Source of the DNA: Hericium rajendrae
Taxonomy: Eukaryota; Basidiomycota; Agaricomycetes; Russulales; Hericiaceae
Assembly (NCBI GenBank): GCA_033439255.1
Contig: CM065884.1
Span: forward strand, 2,790,001-2,854,000
Length of the DNA stretch: 64,000 nt
Reading direction: 5' to 3'
The first letter of the stretch is position 1, and every line of letters begins with the position of its first letter. Of the stretch, positions 46,283 through 58,989 are shown one piece after another. Made by a program: the position numbers and the translations under genes. Under the pieces are notes generated by a model. It searched no databases. It saw only the letters and a list, made by a program, of their open reading frames with translations, and was not told the origin of the DNA.

Positions 46283-48921
46283 ATGATCCCCGGACCTGCA
46301 AATATATCTTTACGATCTCAAGCCATGCACGCACTCGATCACGAGCTGCCTTTAAGTGCCTTCATAGATTATGGTCCCAATAGGATAGGAGGAAAACCAT
46401 GGTACGGCATGGACCGTCAAGTCATAGGTCATCTTTCTGGCCTTATGGAGGAAATACAGGAAGTCTTACAAGAATTTGTGGCACTACTCCCGGGAAATCG
46501 ACAAGTATACATGATAGACCCGAAGTCGCGCATGCTAGGACAGCTTAGCGGTGCCAACAAGCCCAGCGATTTGTTCGCAGCAATCTACGTACTTTGCCTT
46601 TGTTTACACTATGCGGCAGACGTGGTCGACAAGTATTACCATGAAGCTACTACTGGGGAGAGGTTTTGCTCCCCTGTTACGACTAGTGCCTCCATATATC
46701 ACGACTTTGAACAACTAAGCTTCGATCAAGTCACCTCGCGTTATCTCACCAAGCATCTGCGCATATCACATACCCTTCCGAGTCATACGATCTCTGCATT
46801 GTTGATGGGCATGAACCCCTGAGAAGCCCTGAACGCTCCAACAACTTTAGCTGAGATCCCTGCATGTATGGCTAGCTCGAATCCTCGGTTCCTGGATCCC
46901 AGGGAAGACCCAGCGGACCTGGATTATACATTTCTGGCCCCGGATCAGTCTGCCTCACAGTGACCACCACCTTCTGCTAATACTCCTGACTTCTCCAATG
47001 TCACGTTCCAATGCGGAAGACAATCAGCAGCACACACGCAATTCGAGAAAGGTGCAAATAATCGACCTCGATCCTCAAATCTTGGGGGAGAAACAATTGG
47101 CGATTCGACCATACACTTCAAGCAAGGGGATCTCTTCGCACCTGTAATGCAGTCCCCGGTAGTCACCAGAGCCGTGACAAACGTGGCCAACACCCCCAAC
47201 GTATTACAAGGATTAGAGCTCCCTAGTGGGATCAGCCTAGTTCATCAACGACAGCCTTCTACGCCAGATAGAGCTTCATCGGATTCGCAAGCCAAACCTC
47301 GTCCTATGTGGCCATTGCACCAAGCACCACCTCATGCGATACAGGCACCTCCACCAATCGATCTCACCAGGGACACGCCGCCATTCTCGTATGCAACCCA
47401 GCGAGACGATTTATCAGCCTACCCCTCGCTCGTCCCACAGAACTCTAAGATTCAGCCTCACGTCAATCTAGGATGACAGACAGGGGGGGTCTACACTGTC
47501 GCTAAACTCGCGGACAAGGGTGGTTCGCACCCTTCACCTGGTCCAGCTCCTTCCAATAATCCATTCTCGTCAACTAGTCAGGCCTCCCATTACCGAGCAC
47601 CGCCGCAGCCGCCTCCAAGACCACTGCTGAGGCCACCTCTGCCTCTGCCTGATCATCCAAACAATCAGTCCGGAGGAAATCAGGGAGGAAATCCAAACAG
47701 CAATCCTGGAAGTAACAACGGTCAGAATAATGGTGGCCATCCGGGAGGCAACCCCGGTGGAAATCCTGATGGCAACCCCAGCGGAAATCCTGGTGGCAAC
47801 CCCGGAGGAAATCCTATGGGGGACCCTTGGGTGGCAATTCTCCACTGTCTCCTCCCGGCGAATATCCTCCTCCTCCTCCAGGTGGTTATCCTCCTCCTCC
47901 TCCAGGTGGTTATCCTCCTCCAGGTGGGAATCCTCCACCGCTGCCTCCGGGAGGCCCTCCAGGAGTGGTCTGGTACTACTATCCAGATCGCCCGGAGCTG
48001 GGTCCTCGTATTAAGGAGGAGTTCAATCCCAAGGACACGCTGAAATGGGATGGTAATTACGATACTGCGATCGACTATTTTGCGCAGGTCCAGCAGATGG
48101 CTGCATTGGGAGGTTCACTCCCGATGGTTATGGGTAGATACCTATGGAAAGGATTAGTTGTCAACTCCCCTGTCTGGAAGTGGTGGATCACCGTTACGCC
48201 TGTGCACTGCCAGACCCTTCAGCAAAGTTATCTTCACTGGCTAGATGGAATCTGGCAGCATTGGCTTGGTGCTACTTGGCAGAAGGACCGGAACAACAAA
48301 TTCATGGAAATGCGATTCCGTCAAGAACATCACAAGATGGAGTCCCCAGCAGAATATCTGCTCAGACGCATTTTATGGACCCGCGTTCTCGTCGCTGTCG
48401 AACCAGGATCTCCGCAAGAAATGTCTATTGTCCTCCGAAATGCCCCAGAACTCTGGCATAGCATCCTTTTCGTCGGACAGGTCGACACAACAGATGACCT
48501 CATTCGCCGAGCGCACAAACAATCCAAAGCACTCGCCGCAGCAGTGCAAACTGAACGAGGCTTTTCTACAGCCGACTTGGACAAACAATTTGAATGCTAC
48601 TTGCGAGAAGGAGCGCGATGGATGTGGTTCACTAAGAACCGGAACACACATTTCACGAACTCATCGGATGCCGATGACGATCTTCACGAAATCTTTACAG
48701 CTATTTTGGACGAAGAAGAGCAAAATCAAGATGATCCTATCATAGGTGAAGTTTTCGCAGTCGCTCGCCGACAATGCCCACCACCCAAAGATGGGTATCC
48801 GTTTGCCAAAGCCGACCACGTTAAGTCGAAACTACGCCCGCCGCCGTCGCCGTGTCGAGCGTGTGGCAGCAACAAACATTGGGATAGAGAATGTCCCCAC
48901 TGGACGGACTATATGGCGTGA
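46283..48921 (+). other. Gypsy-2 gag part
   Basis: Protein-like plus-strand sequence begins with a leader-proximal region (IPGPANISLRSQAMHALD) and passes through a Pro-rich region. A Gly-Asn-Pro and Pro-Gly-Tyr repeat tract (about 47740-47960, a DNA-level minisatellite) follows, then a capsid-like region (WKWWITVTPVHCQTLQQSYL, AEYLLRRILWTRVL) and a CCHC zinc knuckle (CRACGSNKHWDREC). It is colinear with Gypsy-1 Gag and shares its zinc knuckle almost exactly. A further N-terminal piece lies to the left of Gypsy-1 (about 29970-30095). Part of a broken element. Confidence 0.8.
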
Positions 48922-49017
48922 AAGACAGCCAACCTCTCCGAGAACGATCCCGTAGATAGTGAATCTTCTGTATATAACAAGGCCTATGTTGCGCTCCAAT
49001 CCAAGTCCGAAGCTTGC

Positions 49018-49776
49018 TTGTATGTTGAAGATGCAAAGAACGTCTTTCAAGTCCTCGCTTTCCCTGAGGCCTCTCCCAAGTCTCGTTATAATACGGTCCT
49101 GATTGAGGAAATCGAAGATGAAGCATTCCTCACTGACAAGAATTGGGATAGTCTATCATCTGAGGAAAGTCATCTACTCGAAGACTCCTCGTACACATCT
49201 CCCGAAGTTCCTCATTCTCCGATCAAGCTCGCCAAGAAATGCTTTACACTTCCCGGTCACGCCGCAGAAGGTATCCATGTCCTAGCAGCTAAAGGCCACA
49301 TTCTTCATCGTTCGGGTTCGCCAATGATGTTACAATTTGACTCTGGGGCAGACTTGATGCTGTTATCCGAAGAATTTTACAAGTCGCTCCGCAATGCCCC
49401 TCCACTTCGCAAGGGCATGAAGCTCAACATCCTCCAGCTTACTGCCAAAGATACCATGCTTCATGGATATGTGAATCTGCCCATCTTTCTAACTACGATC
49501 AACGGAGAAATACTGGAACTAGATATTGAAGCCTATGTTGTTTCCAAGATGACAGTACCTATTCTCCTAGGCGAAGATTTTAATCAGATCTATGAGATGG
49601 GTGTAATGCGTAGCAATTCGGAAGGCACGCACCTGCTCTTCGACTCTTCTAAGTACCAGGTTTTAGCTCATCAAACCCCACGCACCCGTGATCATGAGCT
49701 CCTCACCCAACCCAAGGGGTATTCTATGGCAAGTTTCATTCGAGCCAAGCTACACTGCCAAAACAGAGCAAAATGA
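49018..49776 (+). other. Gypsy-2 protease part
   Basis: The aspartic protease active site LQFDSGADLMLLSEEF and the later MTVPILLGEDF match the Gypsy-1 protease. Located between gag and the reverse transcriptase, as expected. Confidence 0.85.
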
Positions 49777-50041
49777 CATGCCCTCAAAGTCTGGTGCATT
49801 CAGGACGAGCGCAATATTTGCATAACCACAGACGTCAAAATCGCACCCCATACTACCAAATTGGTACAAGTCGATGCAAATTTCATCGACAACTGTTCAT
49901 GGTACGTCGAGCGCTCGCTCATCGGTCATGCAGAAACGGTCCACTTTTTGGTACCCAACGTTCTCATAAGCAAGTCGAGATCTCAAGTCCCCGTGTCAAA
50001 CAACACGGACTGACCCCGTTACCTGCGTAAAGGAACGATCA

Positions 50042-50491
50042 TTGGTCAACTCATTGACCCCGCAGACTACCTGGATCAGCCAAAGGACAAGGCACACCTT
50101 CAAGCCATGCTCGATCATGCTGCTCAAACCAAGGCACTCATTGACGCTAACATCGCTGCAGATGCTGCAAAGAAGGCTCTGCCCAAACCAGACTCTCAAC
50201 AGAGGTGCGCTCCGTCCGAAGACCATAGCGAGGATCAATGGGGTCCGAAAACAGCTGAAGTTCCTGATCCCACTATCTACCCATCCTCTGACATGGAGGA
50301 TCTTTTGGACATAGGACAACTCCCCAAACATCTCAAAGCCCGCATGTGGAACATGCTGCGTCACCGTAAGAAAGCATTTGGATTTGATGGTCAGCTCAGT
50401 CACTTTCCCTCCAAAGTTCACATTCGAACCATGGATGGTCAAGTCCCAATCGCCGTTCCCATGTACGACACCTCTCCTGCCAAACGCAAAG
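50042..50491 (+). other. Gypsy-2 pol linker before the reverse transcriptase
   Basis: Contains VPDPTIYPSSDMEDLLDIGQ and PSKVHIRTMDGQVPIAVPMY, close counterparts of the Gypsy-1 linker. It ends at the LARD2 insertion, whose 5-bp duplication is CAAAG (50487-50491). Confidence 0.85.
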
Positions 50492-50999
50492 TGTAACAGG
50501 AGAACTGCTACAAGGGTCGTGAATCTGTCCCGAAGGAGCTGGCGAGGGTTGCTATGGTGTGATGCGTGTGATGAGCTGGCGCTCGAGTCAGGAGAGAGCA
50601 CCCTTGCCCGAGAGGTCTGGAGGACTGAAAGGCAAGAGTAATAGAGAGACTGTGTGCTAGCAAGGCTAATCTCCAGGTCAGCCTGCCTACGCACAGAAGG
50701 CAACCTTTCTGCACGCGACCAGGAAGCCAGAGAGTCCTACGTCCCCTGCTTACTTGACGAGGGACCCTGGGCAACAGGGCGCGAGGGAGAGAGGTGCCAG
50801 AGAAAGAGAGAAACCCTGAAAAGGGAGAGTGCCCGAAGGCGAGAGGGAGCGTATGTGCTCGAGCCAAGTAGTGGATGAGAAGAAGTGATTGTCATATTAC
50901 TAAGCAAGCCCAGCACCATATCTGGGCTGACCCCTAACCCTAGGTACATGCATAGCATAAGGCTAGGAAACTCTACAAAAGTAATGCTGCCCCGTTACA
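50492..50999 (-). repeat. LARD2 LTR (3' with respect to the element)
   Basis: 508 bp, starting TGTAACAGGAG and ending CCCCGTTACA. It pairs with 54659-55528 minus the insertion there. Confidence 0.95.
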
Positions 51000-52439
51000 G
51001 AGCCCCCCCAGTTTCCTAGGCTTTTAAGCACCAGAAAAAGAAAGTGAAGTCAAAATAAAGGAGAAAAAAGAAGAAAAAATCTGGGAGGGATGGGTGGGAG
51101 AAAAATACTGAGGCAGAAGTAATTACCAAAGTCCAAAGTCCATCTGAGGGTACTAACCCTTATCCAAGGGTATCTCACCATGTCCCTCTCCTAACAACCT
51201 CACTCCTACCTCACTCCTCAACACAGGACCTCCCTAAAGGCCTACTCCAAGTGGTCCAAGTGAGGATAGGCTAGATGTCTGCCTACTAGAGGCCAGACCT
51301 ACCCTATACTACCCCTATACCCCCCCTACTTTCCTATGCGTGGACTCAGGCTCATCGCATGACCAGAGAACGGGTATAGGAAAGGAACCCCAGAAAGAGC
51401 CAAAAGCAAAAGCCGTCAGCTAAAAGCCAACAGCAAAATGCCGAAAGCTAAAGCCGAAAGCTAAAGCAAGTAGCAAAAGCTGAAGAAGGATGGAGTTGAC
51501 CAATAAGGGTGGAGGAGGGGATGAGGATGGAAGAAAGTTGAGCTGGATAGGAGTTGATCTTGACTTGGACCAGAAGAAGATGAAAATAAATGAAAAGGAT
51601 CCTGTAACTTAGGAGAAAAATGGAGAGCATAAATTGGGAGCATAATTAAAGGACTGGAGAGGCACAAGGCAGAATATCTCCAATCCAGAAGAGGAGGAGG
51701 TCCAAGGCCAAGAGCTCAAGACAGATGAAAGCATCTCTGCTTCTAGAAAGCCAACAAAGAGGATTAACTTGAAAGACTTTGAACATGGAAGGATGACCTC
51801 AGGCTTAGCCACTTTGCTTGGAAGTATTATGGGTATCTGAGGATACAACAAAGGGAACGTTTTAGCGATTACCCCTTAGATCTAGACTTCCCATAGGGAA
51901 CATTATGCAGATGGCAAAGTCGTCGACATCAGTCTTCATTGACTGACTGAGCCATGGCAAAATGTCCCCCTACATCCTGACAGAGTGGTGGGACAAGAAG
52001 TCGATCCTAGAAGTCTGGCTGAAGTTGGCAGAAGAAGGGTGCAAGTGTCTCCTGTCGAAGAGAAGGCAGAGGACCTCAAAAGGAACAAAGAAGAGTGTCA
52101 AGTCAAATGGTGAGGACAAGACACAGGGACTTCCCAAAAAGTGAGGGTGAAAAGCTTTAAGGGAAGTCAATGAACAGGAAAGTCCATCCACAGACTGAGA
52201 AGGAACTGCACAATGCAGTCTAGAAGGGAACTCCTGCCAGAGGAAGTAAAACATCTCCTAAAGAAGTTTCCTGGTGGAGCAGGCTTCAAAGCATTCAAAG
52301 ACGATAGGGAATGTCTTTCAGAACAGGCCAAGGTGACAGATAATGGTCCAGGGGCTTAACCAAGGCAGTAGAGAGGGAGATCCTATCAGCTGGGATAGGG
52401 CTGAAGCGAAATTCGATGCAGAGGCGCCGATACAGAGAC

Positions 52440-54500
52440 GATCGAGACGTCCAGGGATGCGTTGGAAAGATACAATGCATAGCTTTCTGGCAAGCCCAAG
52501 ATATCGTCGAATTGTCCAGAACTCGGCCCGCGTGGTGAGGTACAACTTAGCTCGAATTTCGAGGAATCTGCTGCAAAGGCACAGGTGCCTCTGGCTGAGT
52601 TCTTGACCAATTTGGGCGTACAGAGATGCGTCAGAAAGCAGGAATCCATGCTTTTCGAACATGACTGCATGCGAGTGGATCGGCCTAAAACTGGTAGATG
52701 AACAGCCTGAGGACTGATGGAGGGCCAGAGAATGGAAGCCCAAAGACAGATGTAGTACTCCAGGGAGAGCGCTAGCTCAGACCACTACATCGCAGGACGA
52801 TCTGAAACCTTGGGAATAAACGCTTTGAGAACCCACTGAGATGAAAGGAAACTATGAAGAACTCAGAGAGATGCTGAGGCAGGAGGAGGGGGAAGACTCG
52901 AAAATGATCGCCAGGAAGATGAGGCCGCCGCGAAAACGTTATCGCGCCTATTGCATCGTGCAGGGTACCATTCGAAAGATGTGAATAAAGGCTTTCGAAC
53001 GCGCCTGTGAGCGAGAGATTTGAACCAAAACTCGCAGCACAATCTTGCAATCAATGAGGGGGGTCTGCTTGCTGGAGCGCCCAAACAGAGGCACTGCTCC
53101 TGGGGCGAGTTGGAGTCGGATATGGGCGTACAGAGGCTCGTTTGAAAGTGCGGAATAACATCTTTCCAATAAGCCTAAGAGCGAGGTAATCCGAGCAAAA
53201 CTCGGCCCAAAGTGCTGGGAACAAAGGATAGCACTCAGGAGGGAGCAGGGGGAGGAGATCCTCTGATGCCGAAGGAACGGGTGGTGATATCTGGCCGTGC
53301 AGTGTCGCGTTTGAAAGGTCCTATCAACCGCTCCCAGACGTACTTGAGATGAAGGGAATCCGCGGAGAACTGGCCAAGATAGGACAGAAACAATGCAGGG
53401 GCAGATCGCCCTATACTCCTTCAGAGACAGAGCAGTCCTGGGGTGCATGGCAGACGCAGCAGGTCCCTCAAGGGCGCGTTCAAAAGCAGGTATCCATGCT
53501 TATCGAACGCATCCAAAATCGTGGCGATCCGAGCAAAACTCGTCCCACAACACTGGGGGCAAAGGGCACCCACCAGGAGGAGACAGGAGAGGGAGGTCGC
53601 GATGTAGCGGACCAACCCGTGGACAGATCTTGGAGCATGAGGTCCCGTTCGAAAGCGATTATCGAGGGCTCTTCACAGCACTTGAGATCAAAGAATTCTG
53701 TGAAGAACTCGCCGAGATAGGAGGAGCACCAGGCCACAGACACCCATCCAGAGATAAAGCGCTCCTGGGACGAGTTCTGAGTGTGACAGGGTATGTGAGG
53801 GCGCGTTCAAAAGCAGGTAAACCGTGCATTTCGAACGCAGCTAGGATTGTGTCACTTGGAGCAGAACTCGCCCCTTGGCACTGGGGGCAAGGTACACCCA
53901 CCAGGAGGAGGTAGGAGGCAAAGGTCGGTATCTAGCGGGTGAACGGCAGGTGCGATCGCGGCACGCAAGGTCGCGTTCGAACGCAGTTGAAACGAGCTCC
54001 CCAATCCAATTGAGACCAAGTGAATCGGCGAGGAATTGGCCTTGATAGGGGAGGGACAGCCAGGGACCTGAAAAACGAAGACCTCCTGCAGAGATGGCAC
54101 GCTCCTGGGACGAGTTGAGGGCGGATCGCGGTGTATGAGGACTTGTTTGAAAGCTGGAAAACCTAGCTTTCGAACGGTGGTAGCCGCATGCGCAGGCGAT
54201 AAGGATTGGCGGCGCTGTGGAGCGAAGAAACTGGTGAGTCATAAGGGAACCCCCCCTAGACTGGACAAGGAATTGTGCAGGAACAGGTGGATGGATGGGG
54301 ATGTGTGAGGGGTCGTTGGAAAGCTCTGATTCAGGGCTAGAGAATCGCCCAAAACGCTTGCAGAGAGCATCAGAATTCAGCGAGAGGTGAAGGGACTAGT
54401 ACCTGAGTCCCTCTACAGCAAGCCCTCATGAACCATCCCATATCTCCGCGGAAAGATGACACGTCGCAACGCTCTTGGGTGCGTTGGAAAGCGACAATGA
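52440..54500. repeat. LARD2 internal array of ~165-bp units
   Basis: GCGCGTTCGAAAGC-like landmarks recur near 52975, 53133, 53308, 53484, 53648, 53806, 53968, 54148, 54312 and 54477. They alternate with TTGAGAxxAAGTGAATCGGCG and GAATTGGCCxxGATAGG landmarks (e.g. 53352-53392, 53683-53722, 53992-54050). Spacing is 155-180 bases. The same landmarks occur in the tRNA-headed elements at 10.8-12.1 kb. Confidence 0.75.
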
Positions 54501-54658
54501 AGGGGTTTCCGAAGATCCAATGCGATAGGAAATCGAGGAAGAATTGGTGGAGATATGAGGGAAATGAACAGGTGACTCAAAATGCGAAACTCGGCAACAC
54601 CAGGGGAAGAAGGAGCGACCCCGGCCAGGTGAAGACAGATCCACTGTTTGTCCACCTT

Positions 54659-55528
54659 TGTAACAGGAGAACTGCTACAAGGGTCATGAATCTGTCCCGA
54701 AGGAGCTGGCGAGGGTTGCTATGGTGTGATGCGTGTGATGAGCTGGCGCTCGAGTCAGGAGAGAGCACCCTTGCCCGAGAGGTCTGGAGGACTGAAAGGC
54801 AAGAGTAATAGAGAGACTGTGTGCTAGCAAGGCTAATCTCCAGGTCAGCCTGCCTACGCACAGAAGGCAACCTTTCTGCACGCGACCAGGAAGCCAGAGA
54901 GTCCTACGTCCCCTGCTTACTTGACGAGGGACCCTGGGCAACAGGGCGCGAGGGAGAGAGGTGCCAGAGAAAGAGAGAAACCCTGAAAAGGGAGAGTGCC
55001 CGAAGGCGAGAGGGAGCGTATGTGCTCGAGCCAAGTAGTGGATGAGAAGAAGTGATTGTCATATTACTAAGCAAGCCCAGCACCATATCTGGGCTGACCC
55101 CTAACCCTAGGTACATGCATAGCATAAGGCTAGGAATAGTGATGTGCAGGCCCGGCTTGGCCTGAAAGCCCCGGCTTTGGCCTGGCTCATAAGGGCTCAG
55201 GCTTATCAGAAAGTCAGGACGGGCCGTCTCTTACGGCCGGCGGCTTGGCCCGGCTTGGCTTGGCTTAGGCCCTGGCTTCAGTCCACAAAAAAAAAACATA
55301 TACGAGTGCTGTACATATGGCTATAGTTCTACAAGTATTGAGGGATGTGTGCGAAAAAAATCTAGCCTGCTAATATATCAATCTAAGTCATAAAAGCTGT
55401 CATAGTCTGTATTCTCATCATCAGCTTCGACGAGATCCTCCATAAGATCATCCCAGGATTCCTCGGATTCCTTGTTGATCAGTTTCCTAGCCTAGGAAAC
55501 TCTACAAAAGTAATGCTGCCCCGTTACA
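54659..55528 (-). repeat. LARD2 LTR (5' with respect to the element), carrying an insertion
   Basis: It matches 50492-50999 on both sides of a 355-bp insertion at 55137-55491. One difference (GGGTCATG versus GGGTCGTG) was seen, again in a CpG context. Confidence 0.95.
55137..55491 (-). mobile_element. hAT-type transposon remnant in the LARD2 LTR
   Basis: The insertion starts TAGTGATGTGCAGGCCCGGC and continues with repeated GGCTTGGC/GGCCCGGC words, the typical terminal and subterminal make-up of hAT elements. The target sequence CTAGGAA is repeated on both sides (55130-55136 and 55492-55498), close to the 8-bp duplications hAT elements make. On the minus strand at ~55391-55489 a reading frame gives LINKESEESWDDL, MEDLVEADDENTDYDSFYDLD and a stop, which looks like the acidic C-terminal end of a hAT transposase. 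Only that end of the gene is present, so this is a large-deletion derivative. The far end lacks a good copy of the terminal repeat. Confidence 0.7.
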
Positions 55529-55533
55529 CAAAG

Positions 55534-56966
55534 TCATCAAAGAGCAACTTGATAGCTGGTTCGAACAGGACGTTATCAAACCCTCGCAGAGCCCCTGGAG
55601 TGCGCCAGTGGTAATTGTATACCGAAACAACAAGCCTCACTTCTGTGTCGACTATCGAAAACTCAATGCTGTCACCATCCCAGACGAGTTCCCCATTCCC
55701 CGCCAATCCGAAATTCTAGCATCGTTGGCAGGTGCCCAGGTGCTGTCATCCCTTGATGCACTTTCCAGATTCACTCAACTCGAAATGGCAGAAGAAGACA
55801 TAGAAAAGACAGCCTTTCGCACACATAAAGGTTTATTCCACTTCAAACATATGCTGTTTGGTTTGCGCAACGGCCCTTCAAATTTTCAGCACGTCATGCA
55901 AGGCATCCTTGCCCCCTACCTTTGGATATTTTGCCTGGTCTACATTGATGATATCGTAATCTATTCACACACTTATGAAGAACACATTGATTACCTCGAC
56001 AAAGTCCTCGAAGCAGTCGAACGTTCGGGTATCACGCTCTCCCCATCCAAATGCCATATGTTCTATAGCTCCATCATCCTCCTAGGACACAAGGTATCCC
56101 GCCTCGGACTCTCTACTCACAAGGCCAAGGTGGACAAGATCATTAACATGCGCCGGCCGACAAAAGTGGCTGACCTTCGCACATTCCTTGGCATGGCTGT
56201 CTACTTTTCAGCATTCTTGCCCCATTATGCCTCCATCACCTCACCCCTGTTTCAGCTTACGCATAAAGGAACCAAGTGGACATGGTCCGCAGAACACGAA
56301 GCCACATTTGAGGACATCAAATCGTCCCTCGCACGAGCCCCCATTCTCGGTCATCCGAAGCTGAATTGACCTTACCGACTGTATACAGATGCATCAGCAG
56401 ATGGTCTAGGATGCACTCTCCAACAAGTCCAATCCATTCACTTACGGGATTTGCATGGGACGCGCGCATACGACCGAGTCATAAAGGCATACGCCCAAGG
56501 CAAACCCATTCCCAAGCTTACCGTCTCACTCACAGACAAAGTCAATGATAGTGCTTACTCCACTGAATGGACTACCCCAGTGGATGATACCGAACTTCGT
56601 ATCAAAAGAGTTATCGCATATTGGAGCCGTATGTTTAAACCAGCGGAACGTAATTATTCTGGCACCGAACAGGAAGCCTTGGCCGTGAAAGAAGGGCTTG
56701 TCAAATTCCAGCCCTTCATCGAAGGGGAAACCATGCTACTCGTCACGGATCATGCTGCTCTTCAATGGGCAAAGACTTATGAAAACAACAATCACCGCCT
56801 GGGTGCCTGGGGCGCAGTCTTTTCAGCTTATGCACCTGGCCTTCATATCATTCACAGACCGGGGTGCCAACATTCCAATGTCGACACGCTGTCCTGCATC
56901 CTTCAACACGTTCCGGACCACACAGCCCCCATAGACGATGACACGCCGTTGCTAACAACCAATTGA
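55534..56966 (+). other. Gypsy-2 reverse transcriptase-RNase H part
   Basis: RT signatures FCVDYRKLNAVTIPDEFPIP, LSSLDALSRFTQLEM and LVYIDDIVIYSH (YIDD), followed by RNase H with LYTDASADGLGCTLQQ and LVTDHAALQWA. Colinear with and closely similar to Gypsy-1. Part of a broken element. Confidence 0.9.
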
Positions 56967-57017
56967 GATGTAGCAGAACACACAGAGAATCTATACAACT
57001 CTGCCCCAGCTGAAAAG

Positions 57018-57581
57018 ATGGCCTCATTCGTCTCATATTCATTACAAGATTGCCTAGAAGACCCAACTCGTGAGGCTTATGCAGTTACCACCAGACGCCA
57101 AAAACACAGTCAGAAACAAGCCAAAAAGGATCCTCCCATGCCACAGCAAACTGATGCTGCATCTGCCACTTCAGTTCCTGAGTCTTCTGGAGACGATCCC
57201 GAAACCCTGCCACCGATTTTGGATCCCCACGATATGCACTGCTCCTGGGAGGATCAACACCTACCCCCCACCATCCATGTTCATATTAGTCTGGACTACC
57301 TCCGGTGCTTCGTACAGGGCTACCACACAGACCCAGTACTCGCCCATCGATGGACGGAAGCCATGGATGCACAGGCTTCTTGGCAACCATCGGATCGCTA
57401 TTTCAAAGATGATCGAGGGTTATTATTCTTTCGGGATGCTGATTGGGAACCTCGCCTGTGCGTACCGCAGAGCGAACGAGCAATGTTACTCATGCAAGCC
57501 CATGATGCACCGTCCGGCTTGGCTCATGCTGGTCCCGAGAAGATATGGCTTTCCCTGAGTGGTCGCTTCTTCTGGCCCCGT
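57018..57581 (+). other. Gypsy-2 region between RNase H and integrase, with the start of integrase
   Basis: A linker with a Pro/Thr/Ser-rich segment is followed by HDAPSGLAHAGPEKIWLSL, the first half of the integrase zinc-binding region. CATCTGA copy B is inserted at this point. Confidence 0.8.
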
Positions 57582-57949
57582 ATCATCTGAAAAAATGGTA
57601 TTTTATATAGCTGCAGGTTAAGTTATAGGTGCTATTATTGAGCTATCAGAGCTATGTAGTTTGCTTATCCAGCTATGTAGAGCTATCAGAGCTTTCATAG
57701 CTTTCATAGCTATCAGTGTCAGTTATATAGTCTTACTATAGCTTTCATAGCCAGCAGTTTGAAATATATAGTACTATCATACTGAGTAAGGTGAGCTATG
57801 AGTACTATTAGTACTATTAGTACTACTAGTACTATGTCAAGTCACCCAGATACTTAGATGCAAAATATTCAAAGTCAAAATTTAATTATATTCTGTATAC
57901 CTCTACTACAGAACAAGTACTGTACAGATACCGCAGGCATGCACGGCAT

Positions 57950-58830
57950 GTACAAGTAGGGCCGCGCACAGGGACAAGCGCACTGATGGAGTGCGACAAG
58001 TGCACACACCCACGAGGGGCGGCGCGGCGCGGCAGTCGGGCGCGAAGAGCGGCGGGCCCGTGCGAGAGGCGCACGGAGGGAGGGAGAGCGAGGGGCGGCG
58101 AGATGTCGGGGGCAGTTAGAGGCGCGGCACTCGGGGCAGCGGGGTGCGCGCGCGAGGCATGGAGGCCAGCGCGGCGCGTCGAAGGCGGCGCGAGGCGCGG
58201 GCCGGCAGCGGGCCCGTGTGCGAGGCACGGGAGGCGGGAGTACGGGACGTGCGCAACGTGGCAGAGCCCGTGCGCGATGTGGCGGGCCCGCGCGCCGAAG
58301 GCGAGGTGCTGGGGACGTGCGATGCGCGGCGGGCGTGTGCGAGACGTCGGCAGGCCGCGCGACGGCGCAAGGCACGCGGTGGGCGCACGAGGCCCGTGGG
58401 GTGTGCGCGGCGTCGGGCTGCGGCGGCCTACGTGCGCGAGGTCCTGCCAACGCGCTCGCAGTCCGTTCGTGGCTACGGTCGTGCGTGCGCGGCCCTGACC
58501 GTACAAGGGGCGCGGGCATGGTCGCGGGGCCGTGTCCGTTCGTTCGTGCGCTGGCGCGGACGTGCAGGGCTGCCCGTGCACCTATGGGGCCGTGCGCGGG
58601 CAAACCGGTGCGGACGCGGGTGCACTGGCAGCCGTATGCGGGCGTTGCGGCGACGCACGGCGCCGGTGATGTGTCGGATGCGGCGGGGGCGCGAGGATGG
58701 CGACGGGATGCGGTGGGGTGTGGAAATGACGGCGGCGACTGCGGGGAGACGGCGACGGCGACGGGGTGAGCAGGACGGTGGGCGCGGGCTGTTGGAGCTA
58801 CGCGGCGATGCGCAGGAGGCGGAGCGAGGC
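57950..58830. other. GC-rich core of copy B
   Basis: Dense in CGGGCCCGTGCG, GGCGCGAG and GCGCGGC words. Open frames occur on both strands together, with Arg, Ala, Pro and Gly dominating. Positionally equivalent to the core of copy A, but base-level similarity is much lower than in the flanking hairpins and promoter block. Confidence 0.65.
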
Positions 58831-58838
58831 GCGCTGAA

Positions 58839-58868
58839 CGAGTCTCGTTGCCGTGGCAACGAGACTCG
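58839..58868. repeat. Hairpin 1 of copy B
   Basis: Perfect 14-base arms CGAGTCTCGTTGCC and GGCAACGAGACTCG with a GT centre. Conserved with 26582-26611. Confidence 0.9.
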
Positions 58869-58989
58869 ACGACGTCGTCGTCCGCATTGTCGAGGGGATG
58901 GGGCAGGTGGGGTGTGGTGAGCGTTGGCGCGGGGTATCGAAGCGTGTCGTGCGGGGGAGGTGACTGGCCCGAAGGCAGAGAAATAAAAG

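Larger units (their letters stand above)
50492..55528 (-). mobile_element. LARD2, non-autonomous LTR retroelement nested in Gypsy-2
   Basis: LTRs with TGTAACAGG..CCGTTACA ends flank a ~3.7-kb interior, and CAAAG is duplicated on both sides (50487-50491 and 55529-55533). The G-rich tract AACTGGGGGGCTC (minus strand) beside the left LTR shows minus-strand orientation. Apart from a later insertion in the right LTR, I noticed a single base difference between the LTRs, so it is young. The interior shows no recognisable gag or pol, only an array of ~165-bp units in its right half. It shares ends and G-rich tract with Gypsy-1 and LARD1. Confidence 0.9.
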
